Assembly: GCA_905221605.1 (NCBI GenBank)
Contig: CAJNDS010001613.1
Coordinates: 588,185 to 652,184 of the forward strand
DNA length: 64,000 nucleotides
Direction: 5' to 3'
Source: Symbiodinium natans
Lineage: Eukaryota > Sar > Dinophyceae > Suessiales > Symbiodiniaceae
Within the stretch, counting starts at the first letter, position 1; every line of letters starts with the position of its first letter. This document shows, piece after piece, positions 39,961 through 49,742 of this stretch. Below the pieces are notes generated by a model, which was given only the letters and a program-made list of their open reading frames with translations, did no database searches and was not told the origin of the DNA. A program made the position numbers and the translations under genes.

Positions 39961-40035
39961 GCCAGAACCCGCGCTTTGCGGAAGAGATCGTGGCCCAGGA
40001 TGGCCTACAATATCTCCTGGACGAGCCTTGCCTGG
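39961..40035 (+). CDS. Candidate exon (QNPRFAEEIVAQDGLQYL...)
   Basis: ACCTTCACAG|G acceptor, 24 open codons ending LDEPCL, donor G|GTTTAGG. The pattern 'N..FAEEIVAQDGLQYLL' resembles an armadillo/HEAT repeat helix pair (inference from pattern only). Confidence 0.62.
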
Positions 40036-40040
40036 GTTTA

Positions 40041-40208
40041 GGTTTAGGGTTTAAGTGGGTTGGGGTTTAGGGTTTAGGGTTTAGGGTTTAGGGTTTAGGG
40101 TTTAGGGTTTAGGGTTTAGGGGTTTAGGGTTTAGGGTTTAGGGTTCAGGGTTTAGGGTTTAGGGTTTAGGGTTCAGGTTTCAGGGTTCAAGGTTCAGGGT
40201 TTAGGGTG
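40041..40208. repeat. TTTAGGG array with TTCAGGG
   Basis: About 22 units, right end mixed. Confidence 0.93.
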
Positions 40209-40568
40209 GGCTTAGGGTCTAAGGGCCCCTGAGAGCAATGAATTGGCCTGAATTCTTAGTCAGGACCCTGAGCCCCGAGTCCCACGCCTAAGTCGGGCAG
40301 GAGTTGGGGTTGGAGTGTTCGGGGGGGGGGGGGGTGGGCGGGCATTGCGCAGGAGCTGTGCAAAAGGTTACGGTTTAGGGTTCAGGGTTTCGAGAGAGAT
40401 TAGGGAGCGATGCTGCCCCTCGTTCTTAAGCCTCAACCTCAAACCGGTTGACCTCATCAGTCAAACCCTAAGCCCTGCACCCTGACCCTAAACCCTAAAC
40501 CCGAAACCTGAAACCCGAAACCCGAAACCCTAAACCCTAAACCTCACATTTTCGGGAGCTCCCACCAG

Positions 40569-40665
40569 GTGCTCTCCAGTGATGGCGCGGAGTTGGCGGC
40601 CCTTTGTGCCGCCGAGCTGCTCCACTACGCAGCCGGGCCCGCAAGAAGCGCCAACTCCGCGTTGG
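40569..40665 (+). CDS. Candidate exon (VLSSDGAELAALCAAELLH...)
   Basis: CCCACCAG|G acceptor, 32 open codons ending ARSANSAL, donor G|GTTTAGGG. Ala/Leu-rich helices, compatible with an armadillo-like gene together with the 39,961 exon (inference). Confidence 0.65.
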
Positions 40666-40820
40666 GTTTAGGGTTTAGGGATTGGGGTTTAGGGTTTAGG
40701 GATTAGGGATTAGGGATTTTGGGTTTAGGGTTCAGGGGTTTGGGGTTCTTGTTGAGGCTTATAGGAGTTCAGGAGTAGCAGCGGTTCAGGGCTTCCGGGC
40801 TTTTTCTAGGGCCACAGGGG

Positions 40821-40910
40821 CTACGGGGTTTCTACGGGTAGATATATGGTCCCTTAATACGGCCCCTTACCTTCTTTAATGGCTTCTGAAGTATGGGCCC
40901 TTGGGACCCC
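40821..40910 (+). mobile_element. Family E element, copy nearly identical to 44,549
   Basis: GGCTACGGGGTTTCTACGGG ... TATGGGCCCTTGGGACCCCT. The 44,549-44,640 copy differs at only a few bases. Confidence 0.8.
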
Positions 40911-41132
40911 TAAACCCGAAACCCGAAACCCGAAACCCGAAACCGGTACCCGAAACCCGAAACCCGAAACCTTAAACCCTAAACCCGAAACCCTAAACCC
41001 TATAAACCCTAAACCCTAAACCCTAAACCCTAAACCCTAGACCCTAAACCCTAAACCCTAAACCCTAAACCCTAAACCCTAAACCCTAAACCCTAAACCC
41101 TAAACCCTAAACCCTAAACCCTAAACCCTAGA
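40911..41132. repeat. CCCGAAA then CCCTAAA array
   Basis: Starts at the family E right end with CCCGAAA units and continues as CCCTAAA. Confidence 0.95.
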
Positions 41133-41250
41133 CTCTGACCCTAAACCCTCAACTCTATTCTCCAAAGACGCGTTTGATTGTGGGTTCAGGGTTTCGTGGC
41201 TTAGGGGACTAGGCTTGAGGGTTGACTTGCCGTTCTCTACCAAGAACAAA

Positions 41251-41450
41251 GCCCTGGTTCTTAGCAGGGAATAAGGTTTAGGGTTTGGGGTTTGGGCTTT
41301 GGGGTTTAGGGTTTAGGTTTTGGGGTTTAGGGTTTAGGGTTTAAGGGTTTAGGGTTTAGGGTTTAGGGATTAGGGTTGAGAGGTACCCTACATCCCCGTT
41401 TATATACCCATGTATAGGGTGCCTGATTCCCTCATTCCCTACTAAGAGCC
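41251..41450 (+). mobile_element. Family G element with TTTAGGG block
   Basis: GCCCTGGTTCTTAGCAGGGA ... CATTCCCTACTAAGAGCC are inverted ends. About 110 bp of TTTAGGG/TTTGGGG units sit just inside the left end. Confidence 0.82.
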
Positions 41451-41544
41451 CGTAAGATTAGGCTTAGCAAAGGGGGGGAAGTCTAGGATATTAAGCCCCA
41501 GGCTTATTTTTAATTTTTTGGTGGTTTGGGGCAACCTAGACCTT

Positions 41545-41685
41545 AAACCCTAAACCCTAAACCCTAAACCCTAAACCCTAAACCCTAAACCCTAAACCCT
41601 AAACCCTAAACCCTAAACCCTAAACCCTAAACCCTAAACCCTAAACCCTAAACCCTAAACCCTAAACCCTAAACCCTAAACACTG
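41545..41685. repeat. CCCTAAA array
   Basis: About 20 near-perfect heptamers. Confidence 0.97.
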
Positions 41686-41734
41686 TCTTGCTACCACACT
41701 CTTAGCTCCCAAGCGCCAGCAAACCTCCCACCAG

Positions 41735-41797
41735 GACGACGGCATTGCCTGGTGTGAGGAGAGCACAGACGAGGTTTTCCAGAAGGACTTGAATTAA
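41735..41797 (+). CDS. Candidate last exon (DDGIAWCEESTDEVFQKD...)
   Basis: TCCCACCAG|G acceptor, 20 open codons, TAA, followed by a CCCTAAA array. Acidic C terminus. Product unknown. Confidence 0.62.
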   Translation, partial: DDGIAWCEESTDEVFQKDLN

Positions 41798-41981
41798 ACC
41801 CTTAACCCTAAACCCTAAACCCTAAACCCTAAACCCTAAACCCTAAACCCTAAACCCTAAACCCTAAACCCTAAATCCACAGTCTCTAAAGCCCGAAGCC
41901 CCAGAATTCAATCCTCAAAACCTGCAGCCTAGAACCAAAGCCTTAAATACCAAACCCTAAGCTCCAAACCCTGCGCGGGGC

Positions 41982-42200
41982 GACTGGCACGCTGCCGTGG
42001 AGGCGGCGCGCTGGTCGGGGAGTTGGGCGGGACTGGAAGCCAGGCGGTTTGCGTGGGTGCACGTGCTGCGAGTGATATCGGCGGTTGTCGTGTTTTCCTT
42101 CCTTGGCTGGTTCATCGGCGCAGTCCGTGCCGAGCTCCATGGTGAAGTCGGGGTGTATGTGCACATAGAATCGCCGCGTCGTCGTGCAGACCTTAGGTGA
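41982..42200 (+). CDS. Candidate exon with one transmembrane helix
   Basis: 72 codons and TGA: DWHAAVEAARWSGSWAG, then a hydrophobic segment VLRVISAVVVFSFLGWFIGA, then VRAELHGEVGVYVHIESPRR. A donor AG|GTGACC lies just before the stop. A minus-strand frame also stays open but has no splice context. Likely a single-pass or multi-pass membrane protein piece (inference). Confidence 0.5.
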   Translation, partial: DWHAAVEAARWSGSWAGLEARRFAWVHVLRVISAVVVFSFLGWFIGAVRAELHGEVGVYVHIESPRRRADLR

Positions 42201-42325
42201 CCTCACTCAACGCCTGCACGAGCCGGGCCATGACGTTCCAAAGCCCCAAGCGCCAGGCCTTTAGGGCCTAGCGCCTTTAGGGTTCAGGGAGTAGGGTTTG
42301 GGGTTTGGGGTTTAGGGTTCAGAGT

Positions 42326-42480
42326 TTTCATGGGTTCCCCTACTACACCCCTCTATACTACCCACCCCCCCTAGGTTCCCCCAGAAGTAGGGCTCTCGAG
42401 GGATACGTAAGCCTAATTCTGTTTTTTAAGGGGGGAACCCGGGTGGGTAGTATCGAGGCGGGTAGTAGGGAAACCCATGA
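42326..42480. mobile_element. Family C inverted-repeat element, best copy
   Basis: TTTTCATGGGTTCCCCTACT ... TAGTAGGGAAACCCATGA, with second-level arms CTATACTACCCACCC / GGGTGGGTAGTATCG. Confidence 0.88.
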
Positions 42481-42673
42481 GGTGTAGGGTTCAGGGCTTA
42501 GGGTCTTGGTTTTGGGGTTTGGGGTTTAGGGATTAGGGTTTAGGGTTCAGGGTTTAGGGTCTTGGTTTTAGGGTTTAGGGTTTAGGGTTCAGGGTTTTGG
42601 ATTTTGGGGTTCAGGGGTTTGGAGTTTGGAGTGCGGAGTTCGAACGTGCTTCAAGTGGCACAATCCTTTCTTA

Positions 42674-42774
42674 GGACCCAGACTAGGCCCTTATTCCCCG
42701 TTTTTAGGGCCTAGGTCCCTTATAAGCCCCTTTAAACCAAAAAACACCCTTTTTTTCCTTGGCCTTTCTTGGGT
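42674..42774 (+). mobile_element. Family H element without array
   Basis: GGACCCAGACTAGGCCCTTA ... CCCCTTTAAACCAAAAAACA ... CTTTCTTGGGTC. The array-free reference for 48,004. Confidence 0.82.
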
Positions 42775-42883
42775 CGCATTGGACCAGATGGTAATTTCAG
42801 TGTTTAGGGTTCCGCATGGGGTTGCACGAGCTCTGCAGTCCCGTCGGGTGGCTTTTGGGCGCACTATCGGCCTAACATAATAT

Positions 42884-42976
42884 AGGGGTCGGAATAATTA
42901 AATACTACCATTTAGAGAATCATACTATAATAGCCCCCAAAACCCTATTCCAATGATTCAGGCCCCTATACTATGC
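42884..42976 (+). mobile_element. Family I element
   Basis: TATAGGGGTCGGAATAATTA ... CCCAAAACCCTATTCCAATG ... GCCCCTATACTA. Related: 46,676-46,793; weaker 53,171-53,262. Confidence 0.75.
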
Positions 42977-43209
42977 TTGGTACCGGTCAAGAATGGTTGC
43001 TATTGTCTCTCCAAACTTCCAGGAGAGCTCAAGATACCCAAACCCCAAGCACCTTCGGGAGCTCCCTGCAAGACCCTGAACCCTAAACCTCGAACTCCTA
43101 GGCCCCAGGCCTCAAACCTTAAGCCCTAAGCTGCAAAACCCTAAACCCTAAACCCCAAACCCTAAACCCTAAACCCTAAACTCTAAACCCTAAACCCTAA
43201 ACCTGCCAG

Positions 43210-43266
43210 AGTTGTGAGGAGATGTTTTCGGCGCTCCTGCGACACATCCTGGAGGAGCAGCTCTGA
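43210..43266 (+). CDS. Candidate last exon (SCEEMFSALLRHILEEQL)
   Basis: CCTGCCAG|A acceptor, 18 open codons, TGA. Helical C terminus. Product unknown. Confidence 0.6.
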   Translation, partial: SCEEMFSALLRHILEEQL

Positions 43267-43512
43267 AACCAACCCTAGCATTTGGGTTTAGGGTTTAGGG
43301 TTTAGGGTTTAGGGTTTAGGGTTTAGGGTTCAGGGTTCAGGGTTCAGGGTTCAGGGTTCAGGGTTCAGGGTTCAGGGTTCAGGGTTTAGCGTGTAGGGCG
43401 TAGGGTTTAGGGTTTGGGGTTCTGTCACTTGGGGTTCGGGATATGGGGTATGGGGTTTGGGGTTGAGGGTGCGGGGTGTAGGGTTTAGGGTTTTCTGGGT
43501 TCAGGGTTTAGA

Positions 43513-43749
43513 GAAATCTTTGCACCGTGCCTGCACAGATGACCTCAAACACCCTAAGCCCGTCGACACACTGCTGTGGTGCAAGTGTACCCTGAAGTCG
43601 TTGCCCCAAACCCTAAAGCCTAAACCCTTGCAAGGAATCCTTGAGCTCACGAAACCAGAAGTACACGCCGAGCCTTCAACGTCAAGCGCGCGTACACGGG
43701 GGGAAGCACTTCTGCTTCAGACGACGCATGCAAGACGGAACGCCCTCAA
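43513..43749 (+). CDS. Open island, possibly two exons
   Basis: One frame stays open for about 79 codons: HRACTDDLKHPKPVDTLLW, a short CCCTAAA-like bridge, then ILELTKPEVHAEPSTSSART up to an array. The bridge suggests two islands read through. Boundaries unresolved. Confidence 0.4.
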
Positions 43750-43975
43750 CCCTAAACCCTAAACCCTAAACCCTAAACCCTAAATCCTAAACCCTAAACC
43801 CTAAACCCTAAACCCTAAACCCTAAACCCTAAACCCTAAACCCTAAACCCTAAACACCTCAGCCCCTAAACCCTACACCCTACACCCTAAACCCTAAACC
43901 CTAAACCCTAAACCCTAAACACCTCAGCCCCTAAACGCCTAAACGCCTAAACGCCTAAACGCCTAGACCCTATCC
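43750..43975. repeat. CCCTAAA array with duplicated CACCTCAGCCCCTAAA
   Basis: Perfect heptamers, then ACACCTCAGCCCCTAAAC repeated twice, then CGCCTAAA 8-mers. Confidence 0.93.
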
Positions 43976-44304
43976 TAAGGAAGAGTCGTGGATGCTGGAG
44001 CTTGCTGTTGCTTCTGCTCCATGGCATCAACTTCCCGAGATTTAGGGTTTAGGGTTTAGGGTTTAGGGTGTAAGGTGTAGGGTGTAGGGTTTAGGGTTTA
44101 GGACTTAGAATTCAGTGTTTAGTGTTTAGGGTTTAGGGTTTTAGGGTGCAGCATCAAGCCACAATGCCCAAGGCTGGCTGAAGGGGTTTACTGGGTTTAG
44201 ACTTTAGCGGGGGGGGGGGGGGGGGGGGATCACGGTTTAGGGTTGAGGGCCTTAGGGTTGAGTGTTGCCCTAAACCCTTCAACGCTGTCACATTGTCGCC
44301 TTTC

Positions 44305-44440
44305 TGTCTCGCTCTCTCTCTCTCTCTCTGTATATATATATATATGTCTGTAAATTAATCAAGAAATATGTATATGTATAGTGTATACACACATATGTAT
44401 TTCTACATATACATACATATATATGTACACACATGTATAG
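44305..44440. repeat. (CT)n, (TA)n and ATATGTA-rich microsatellite
   Basis: CTCTCT run, TATATA run, then repeated ACATATGTAT-type words. A 20-bp poly-G lies at 44,209-44,228. Confidence 0.9.
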
Positions 44441-44548
44441 GGTTCTCGGATTGGGGTTTAGGGTCTAGGGTTTAGAGCTTAGGGCTTAGGGTTTTAGGGT
44501 TTAGGGTTTGGGGTTTGGGGTTAGGGTTTTGGGGTTTCGGGGTTCAGG

Positions 44549-44640
44549 GCTACGGGGTTTCTACGGGTAGATATACGGTCCTTTTAATACGGCCCCTTAC
44601 CTTCTTGAATGGGTTCTGAAGTATGGGCCCTTGGGCCCCC
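44549..44640 (+). mobile_element. Family E element, twin of 40,821
   Basis: GGCTACGGGGTTTCTACGGG ... TATGGGCCCTTGGGCCCCCT. Very close to the 40.8-kb copy, implying recent spread or gene conversion. Confidence 0.8.
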
Positions 44641-44777
44641 TAAACCCTTTAATCCCTAAACCCTAAACCCTACACCCTACACCCTAAACCCTAAACCCTA
44701 AACCCTACACCCTAAACCCTGAACCCGAAACCTTAAACCCTAAAGCCTATGAACCCTTAGTCCGAGTCCTCCTGCAG

Positions 44778-44855
44778 ACTTGGCCGCGCAAGTTCAGGTT
44801 TCTCACGCACGCCGGGCCGACCCTCCGATGCCTGTACGAGGCGGTGCTTCCTTGA
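44778..44855 (+). CDS. Candidate last exon (TWPRKFRFLTHAGPTLR...)
   Basis: CCTCCTGCAG|A acceptor, 25 open codons ending CLYEAVLP, TGA. Good acceptor and composition. Product unknown. Confidence 0.65.
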   Translation, partial: TWPRKFRFLTHAGPTLRCLYEAVLP

Positions 44856-44895
44856 TGTTTCTGAGTCAGTAAACACTAAACTCTAGCCCTAAACT

Positions 44896-45150
44896 CTAAA
44901 CCCTAAACCCTAAACCCTAAACCCTAAACCCTAAACCCTAAACCCTAAACCCTAAACCCTAAACCCTAAACCCTAAACCCTAGACCCTACCACCTAAACC
45001 CTGAACCCTGAACCCTAAACCCTAAACCCGGAACCCTAAACCCTAAACCCTAATCGCTAATCCCTAAACCCTAAACTCTAGACCCTAAACCCTAAACCCT
45101 AAAACCCAAAACCCTCAACCGTAAACCCCTAAAACCCTAAACCCTAAGAC
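44896..45150. repeat. CCCTAAA array, mixed units
   Basis: Starts perfect and decays to the right. Confidence 0.95.
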
Positions 45151-45232
45151 CTTACAGGGTTTGTAACTTATGGACCCTCTGAGCGCTAACCTCACGCCTT
45201 ATGTTGTCAAGCGAATAGGCGAGGGGCCGCAG

Positions 45233-45292
45233 CTTCTGTGTCGTACGATGTGCATCTGACCACGGGACTTTTCCATCTTCAAAATCTTGAAC
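45233..45292 (+). CDS. Candidate exon (SVSYDVHLTTGLFHLQNL...)
   Basis: GGCCGCAG|C acceptor, 19 full codons, donor C|GTAACC at the start of an array. Product unknown. Confidence 0.6.
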
Positions 45293-45346
45293 GTAACCTA
45301 AACCCTAAACCCTAAACCCTAAACCATAAACCCTAAACCCTAAACC

Positions 45347-45378
<32 letters not shown>

Positions 45379-45550
45379 ACCCTAAACCCTTAACCCTTAA
45401 CCCTTAACACTAAACCCTAAACCCTAAACCCTAAACCCTAAACCCTAAACCCTAAGCCCTACAGCCTAAACCCTAAACCCTAAACCCTGGACCCTAAACC
45501 CTAAACCCTAAACCCTAATCCCTAAACCCTAGACTCTAAACCCTAAACCG
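45293..45550. repeat. CCCTAAA/CCCTCAA array
   Basis: About 36 mixed heptamers between two exons. Confidence 0.95.
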
Positions 45551-45577
45551 GTGCCGATGTCCATCCGGCTACAGCAG

Positions 45578-45751
45578 AAGGGGTGCAGGTCTCCTCCTGG
45601 CCGGTGTGGATGAAGCAGTCTTTGCCGCTGGGTTCAGCTTCATTCGGCAGCTCCCGACTAAGGCCAAACCCTCTGCACTGCTTTGGCGTATGATGTTGAA
45701 TCGTCCGAGCGCTGTTCCCTCGGACAAAGCCAATCACGCCCGAAATCGGAG
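45578..45751 (+). CDS. Candidate exon, 57 codons (RGAGLLLAGVDEAVFAA...)
   Basis: CAGCAG|A acceptor, open RGAGLLLAGVDEAVFAAGF, SFIRQLPTKAKPSALLWRMM, to KANHARNR, donor AG|GTTAGGG. One of the longer non-repeat islands. Product unknown. Confidence 0.6.
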
Positions 45752-45796
45752 GTTAGGGCTCAAGAACTCCGATCTTCCTCCGTCCTTAAGCTTACA

Positions 45797-46033
45797 CCCT
45801 AAACCCTAAAACCCTAAAACGTGAAACCCTCAAACCCTCAAACCCTCAAACCCTCAAACCCTCAAACCCTGAATCCCTGAAACCCTGAAACCCTAAAACC
45901 CTAAACGCTAAAACCCTAAACGCTAAACGCTAAACGCTAAACCCTAAACCCTAAACCCTAAACCCTAAACCCTAAACCCTAAACCCTAAACCCTAAACCC
46001 TAAACCCTAAACCCTAAACCCTAAACCCTAAAC
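45797..46033. repeat. CCCTCAAA octamer, then CCCTAAA array
   Basis: A short block of 8-mers, then about 14 perfect heptamers. Confidence 0.93.
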
Positions 46034-46167
46034 CATCACAGAAAGACGCAGACACTCCGGCCCTAAGCCCTGCACGCCCGAAGCCTCCAAGACTCCCAGC
46101 ATGCCCCAAACACCCGAAAACACCCTAAACCTTATCTGGGTTCTTAGATGAAAGGGTAGGTTGGGGG

Positions 46168-46262
46168 CCGTTTAGGGTTTAGGGTTTAGGGTTTAGGGTT
46201 TAGGGTTTAGGGTTTAGGGTTTAGGGTTTAGGGTTTAGGGTTTAGGGTTTAGGGTTTAGGCC
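46168..46262. repeat. TTTAGGG array
   Basis: About 13 heptamers. Confidence 0.96.
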
Positions 46263-46545
46263 TTATGTAATCGGGGCCACCTGCTGATAAGGAACCATAT
46301 TTTCCGAGAAGTAACCATACGGGTGGGTTTCTTTTGGGGATCCTCATTCTAAGGCGCCGTAAAGAGCTACCCGTATCCACCGACCGAAACCTTCGACCCA
46401 CAAAGCTTCCCTAAACTTCCAAACCCCAAACCCGAAACCCCGAACCCCAAACCCCAAACCCCAAACCCCGAACCCCAAACCCCAAACCCCAAACCCTAAA
46501 CCCTAAACTCAAAATCCCCGAATCCCAAAGCCCCTGCATTGAAAG

Positions 46546-46590
46546 GTGGCCTTGGGCGATGGCGGCGCCTACCTCCGCTCTCTCTTGGAG
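46546..46590 (+). CDS. Candidate exon (VALGDGGAYLRSLLE)
   Basis: TTGAAAG|G acceptor, 15 codons, GAG|GTGCTA donor. Phase 0 both sides. Product unknown. Confidence 0.6.
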
Positions 46591-47395
46591 GTGCTAGGGG
46601 GGTTTTGGGGCTATAGCGTTTAGGGTTTAGGGTTTAGGGATTAGGGATTCGGGGTTGAGGGGGCTGAGGGGGTTATATAGGGGTCGGAATGATTGCTAGT
46701 AATATTCGCTTATGGTCCCTTGTATTTATACGATGATATCTCCCCCAAAACCCTATTCTACTTATTTAGGCTCCTACATTTGAGGGGGGTTTGGGGGTTC
46801 TGGGGTTTGAGGGATTCGCGAGCTTGTTGGTGCATCCGAGGTTACAGGGTTTAGGGCTCAGGGTTTAGGGTTTAGGGCTTAGGGTTTAGGGTTTCGGGTT
46901 TAGGGTTTAGGGCTAGGGTTTAGGGTGCGGGAAGCCGGACAGGAGCTGGGTTTCAAATGTTTCATCTTGTTATAAAGCCCAAGAGCGGTAGTGGCCGTCG
47001 TCGTCGTAGTGGTGGTAGTAGAAATCGGCCTTTTAGGTGTAGGTGTAGGTTGCTAAACCCTAAACACTAAACACTAAACACTATAAACCCTAAATCCTAA
47101 ACACTAAACACTAGTCCCTAGACCCTAAACATTAAACACTAAACACTATAAACCCTAAATCCTAAACACTAAACACTAATCCCTAGACCCTAAACCCGTA
47201 ACAATAGTAATAAGAGCTACGTCTTGGCACGTAAACTCCAGACCCCAACCCCGACCGAAGTCCCTTCCGGGTCCCCTGGAGTACTTGGATTCTTGAGGTT
47301 TTGGGTTTAGGGTTTAGGGTTTAGGTTTAGGGTTTAGGATTTAGGGTTTAGGGTTTAGGGTTTAGGGTTTAGGGTTTAGGGTTTAGGGTTTAGGG
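46591..47395. other. Family I element, arrays, AAACACT repeat
   Basis: 46,676-46,793 is a family I copy. 47,053-47,190 carries two copies of a block with CTAAACACTAAACACTATAA. TTTAGGG blocks lie on both sides. 46,980-47,040 is Arg/Ser codon-like low complexity. Confidence 0.65.
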
Positions 47396-47425
47396 TGCGG
47401 GGATGAGCCCGAGGACCCTGTAGAG
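47396..47425 (+). CDS. Possible short exon (GDEPEDPVE)
   Basis: Acidic open island with strong donor GAG|GTGAGT. Acceptor not identified. Confidence 0.35.
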
Positions 47426-47680
47426 GTGAGTCGCCTTGTCGCGCCCTGGTGAGGCCTGTAGCTCCGAGGAGAATGCCCGCGCCCTGAATGGGGGGGGGGG
47501 GGATTGGGGTTTAGGGTTTAGGGTTTAGGGTTTAGGCTTTAGGCTTTAGGGTTTAGGGTTTAGGGCGTAGGGTTTAGGGCTTCGGACGGAACAGTTGCAG
47601 TAGTGTTTAGAACAGTTTGAACAGGTTTTGGACTGAGATTGGGGTGTAGTGTTTAGGGTTTAGGCTTTTTTGGCTTTTCT

Positions 47681-47805
47681 AAAAGGATTACATGGTCCCA
47701 GAGCATGGTCCCTGACCTTTAAAGGGTTCTGAAGAATGGCCCCTGGGTTTTGTGGGGTATATACCGGGTATATACTCTATATCATGGGACCATGAGACTA
47801 GGGAG
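47681..47805 (+). mobile_element. Family E element
   Basis: ATTACATGGTCCCAGAGCATGG ends mirrored by CATGGGACCATGAGACT. TTTAAAGGGTTCTGAAGAATG inside, as in other copies. Confidence 0.75.
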
Positions 47806-47927
47806 GTAGAGAAGAAGAGGTAGGGCAGGTCATCGAAATTCTACACGACGCTTCATGTTCAGGAGTTGAGGGTTTAGGGTTTGGGGTTCAGGGGCCTCTG
47901 AAGCGAGGCAACAGTCAGCTGCATAAG

Positions 47928-48004
47928 GGCGTTTCATGGAGATGGAAGTGTAGCTTCGTTTGGAGGTAACAACCTGACCAGGGCCTCCCATGTCCGACTT
48001 CGGG
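47928..48004 (+). CDS. Candidate exon before a family H introner (AFHGDGSVASFGGNNLT...)
   Basis: GCATAAG|G acceptor, 25 codons ending SHVRLR, GA donor G|GACCCAGAG that opens the family H element. Product unknown. Confidence 0.65.
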
Positions 48005-48205
48005 GACCCAGAGCAGGCCCTTTCGGTTTAGGGTATAGGTCTGCTAGGGTGCCCAAAGTAGGCCCTTATTCCCTGAGGCACTGAGGCCCCTTTAAACCAA
48101 AAACCCTAAACCCTAAACCCTAAACCCTAAACCCTAAACCCTAAACCCTAAACCCTAAACCCTAAACCCTAAACCCTTTTTATTCCTGGCTTGCTCTTAA
48201 GTCTG
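48005..48205 (+). mobile_element. Family H introner with 85-bp CCCTAAA array
   Basis: Partial duplicate left end, then GAGGCCCCTTTAAACCAAAA, then CCCTAAA units, then CCCTTTTTATTCCTGGCTTG. The 42,674 copy has the same flanks without the array. Confidence 0.82.
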
Positions 48206-48230
48206 GACTTCGTGGGGGTCTGTGTTGCAG

Positions 48231-48309
48231 CAGGCTATGCCTAAAGCAGATCTGAAACAGGGTTTCACCGCCTTCCGACTTGGCTCCCCGCCCTACGCCC
48301 TCCGCACAC
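48231..48309 (+). CDS. Candidate exon (QAMPKADLKQGFTAFRLG...)
   Basis: TGTGTTGCAG|C acceptor, 26 codons ending PPYALRT, donor C|GTAAACCC from the telomere-type array. Confidence 0.65.
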
Positions 48310-48377
48310 GTAAACCCTTTGAACCCTAAACCCTAACCCCTAAGACCCGAAACCCTAACCCCTAAGACCCGAAGCCC

Positions 48378-48486
48378 CAACCCCGAAACCCGAAACCCGA
48401 AACCCCAAACCCCAAACCCCAAACCCCAAACCCCAAACCCCAAACCCTAAACCCCAAACCCCAAACCCGAAACCCCAAACCCCAAG
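48378..48486. repeat. CCCGAAA/CCCCAAA array
   Basis: About 15 units, ending CCCCAAG at the acceptor of the next exon, so the array also supplies the AG acceptor. Confidence 0.95.
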
Positions 48487-48561
48487 GACTGGCTCTTCGG
48501 CGCGGGCGGCGCGCTGCTGAAGGCCACCCCAATGAGCTTTGCAACTCTACTTCCAGGAAGG
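48487..48561 (+). CDS. Candidate exon (DWLFGAGGALLKATPMSF...)
   Basis: Acceptor CCCCAAG|G formed by the array, 25 codons ending LLPGR, donor GTTTAGGG. Both splice sites are telomere-type units. Product unknown. Confidence 0.68.
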
Positions 48562-48901
48562 GTTTAGGGTTAAGGGTTTAGGGTTTAGGGTTTGGGATTT
48601 AGGATTTAAGGTTTAGGGTTTAGGGTTTCGGGTTGGGGTTTGGGGCCCGGGGTTTGGGGCTCCAGTTTGAGGTGACCCTCAACTTGTATTTAGGCACCCC
48701 CTCCCCTGTGAACAGTCCCATAGCAAGAGTTCAAATACGGCCCTAAGCCCTAAACCTTCATTGTGATGGGCTGGTTGGGCAGCCCAACCTAAACCCGTGA
48801 ACCCGAAACCCTAAACCCTAAACCCTAAACCCGAAACCCTAAACCCTAAACCCTAAACCCTAAACCCTAAACCCTAAACCCTAAACCCTAAACCCTAAAA
48901 G

Positions 48902-48960
48902 CCCAGTTTAAAACCGTCCAGCTTCTGGTTCCAGGGTTCCCCGGGTCTGAGTGGACCGAG
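48902..48960 (+). CDS. Candidate exon (QFKTVQLLVPGFPGSEWTE)
   Basis: CCTAAAAG|C acceptor, 19 codons, donor GAG|GTGTTT (a second donor TGG|GTAGTC lies 12 nt on). Product unknown. Confidence 0.62.
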
Positions 48961-49014
48961 GTGTTTAAGTGGGTAGTCCAACCAATGCAAACAAACCCTA
49001 AACCCCAAACCACC

Positions 49015-49090
49015 GGGTTTAGGGTTTAGGGTTTAGGGTTTAGGGTTTAGGGTTTAGGGTTTAGGGTTTAGGGTTTAGGGTTTAGGGTTT
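49015..49090. repeat. TTTAGGG array
   Basis: About 11 heptamers. Confidence 0.96.
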
Positions 49091-49156
49091 ACGTCTGAAG
49101 CCATCGCATCTTTGAGCAGGTTGTGGATGGAGCGTCCAACACCTTATCATGACAAA
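49091..49156 (+). CDS. Candidate exon (TSEAIASLSRLWMERPT...)
   Basis: 22 codons open from the array to the strong donor AAA|GTAAGC. Alternatively TTTGAGCAG|G starts VVDGASNTLS with TGA. Both fit. Confidence 0.5.
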
Positions 49157-49329
49157 GTAAGCTTAATTCTCCCTATGCAGCCTTAGTTGTGGGGGGAACC
49201 TGGGGGGGGGGGGGGGTTGTATAGTTCAGTAGGCAGGCAGTCCAAGAGTCCACGGCCTGCTTTGAGCTGCATGTTCAAGTTTACCCGCAGGGACGAAATC
49301 TTGATGTCGCGTGCACAGTATTCGTTTCA

Positions 49330-49512
49330 CACTCTTACTACGCAACCCAAAACCCTGCCTTCTAACATTTTGAGCCCCCTCATTACTAAACCCAAAACCC
49401 TGCATTCTAAGTTTTTGAACCCTCAGCCCTAAGCCCTGTTTAGGGTACTCTTATTACGAAACCCAACACCCTGCCTTCTAATTTTAGAACCCTCAGCCCT
49501 AAACCCGGTTTA
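49330..49512. repeat. About 60-bp tandem repeat, three copies
   Basis: (C)TTA(C/T)TACGAAACCCAA.ACCCTG followed by CCTTCTAA..TTTT(A)GAACCCTC, repeated three times with changes. Confidence 0.85.
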
Positions 49513-49542
49513 GGCTCCTTCCACTAAGTCTTGGGTGCACAG

Positions 49543-49623
49543 GCCATCGAGGACGCCCTTCAGGAGCTGCAAAGCGAACTTCCCAAGGCGCCAACCGCCG
49601 ATCTCAAAAGCTGCAGAGTTTAG
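49543..49623 (+). CDS. Candidate last exon (AIEDALQELQSELPKAP...)
   Basis: GGTGCACAG|G acceptor, 26 codons ending LKSCRV, TAG. Amphipathic helix. Strong coding look. Product unknown. Confidence 0.68.
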   Translation, partial: AIEDALQELQSELPKAPTADLKSCRV

Positions 49624-49635
49624 CTATATCCCCCA

Positions 49636-49742
49636 CCCTAAACCCTAAACCCTAAACCCTAAACCCTAAACCCTAAACCCTAAACCCTAAACCCTAAACC
49701 CTAAACCCTAAACCCTAAACCCTAAACCCTAAACCCTAAACC
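49636..49742. repeat. CCCTAAA array
   Basis: About 15 perfect heptamers. 49,743-50,215 holds unique DNA and a TTTAGGG block with no supported exon. Confidence 0.96.

Noticed and set aside
41943-42206. Minus-strand ORF over the transmembrane exon
   Set aside because: Shadow frame of a GC-rich coding island; the plus frame has a coherent hydrophobic helix and fits the cluster direction.
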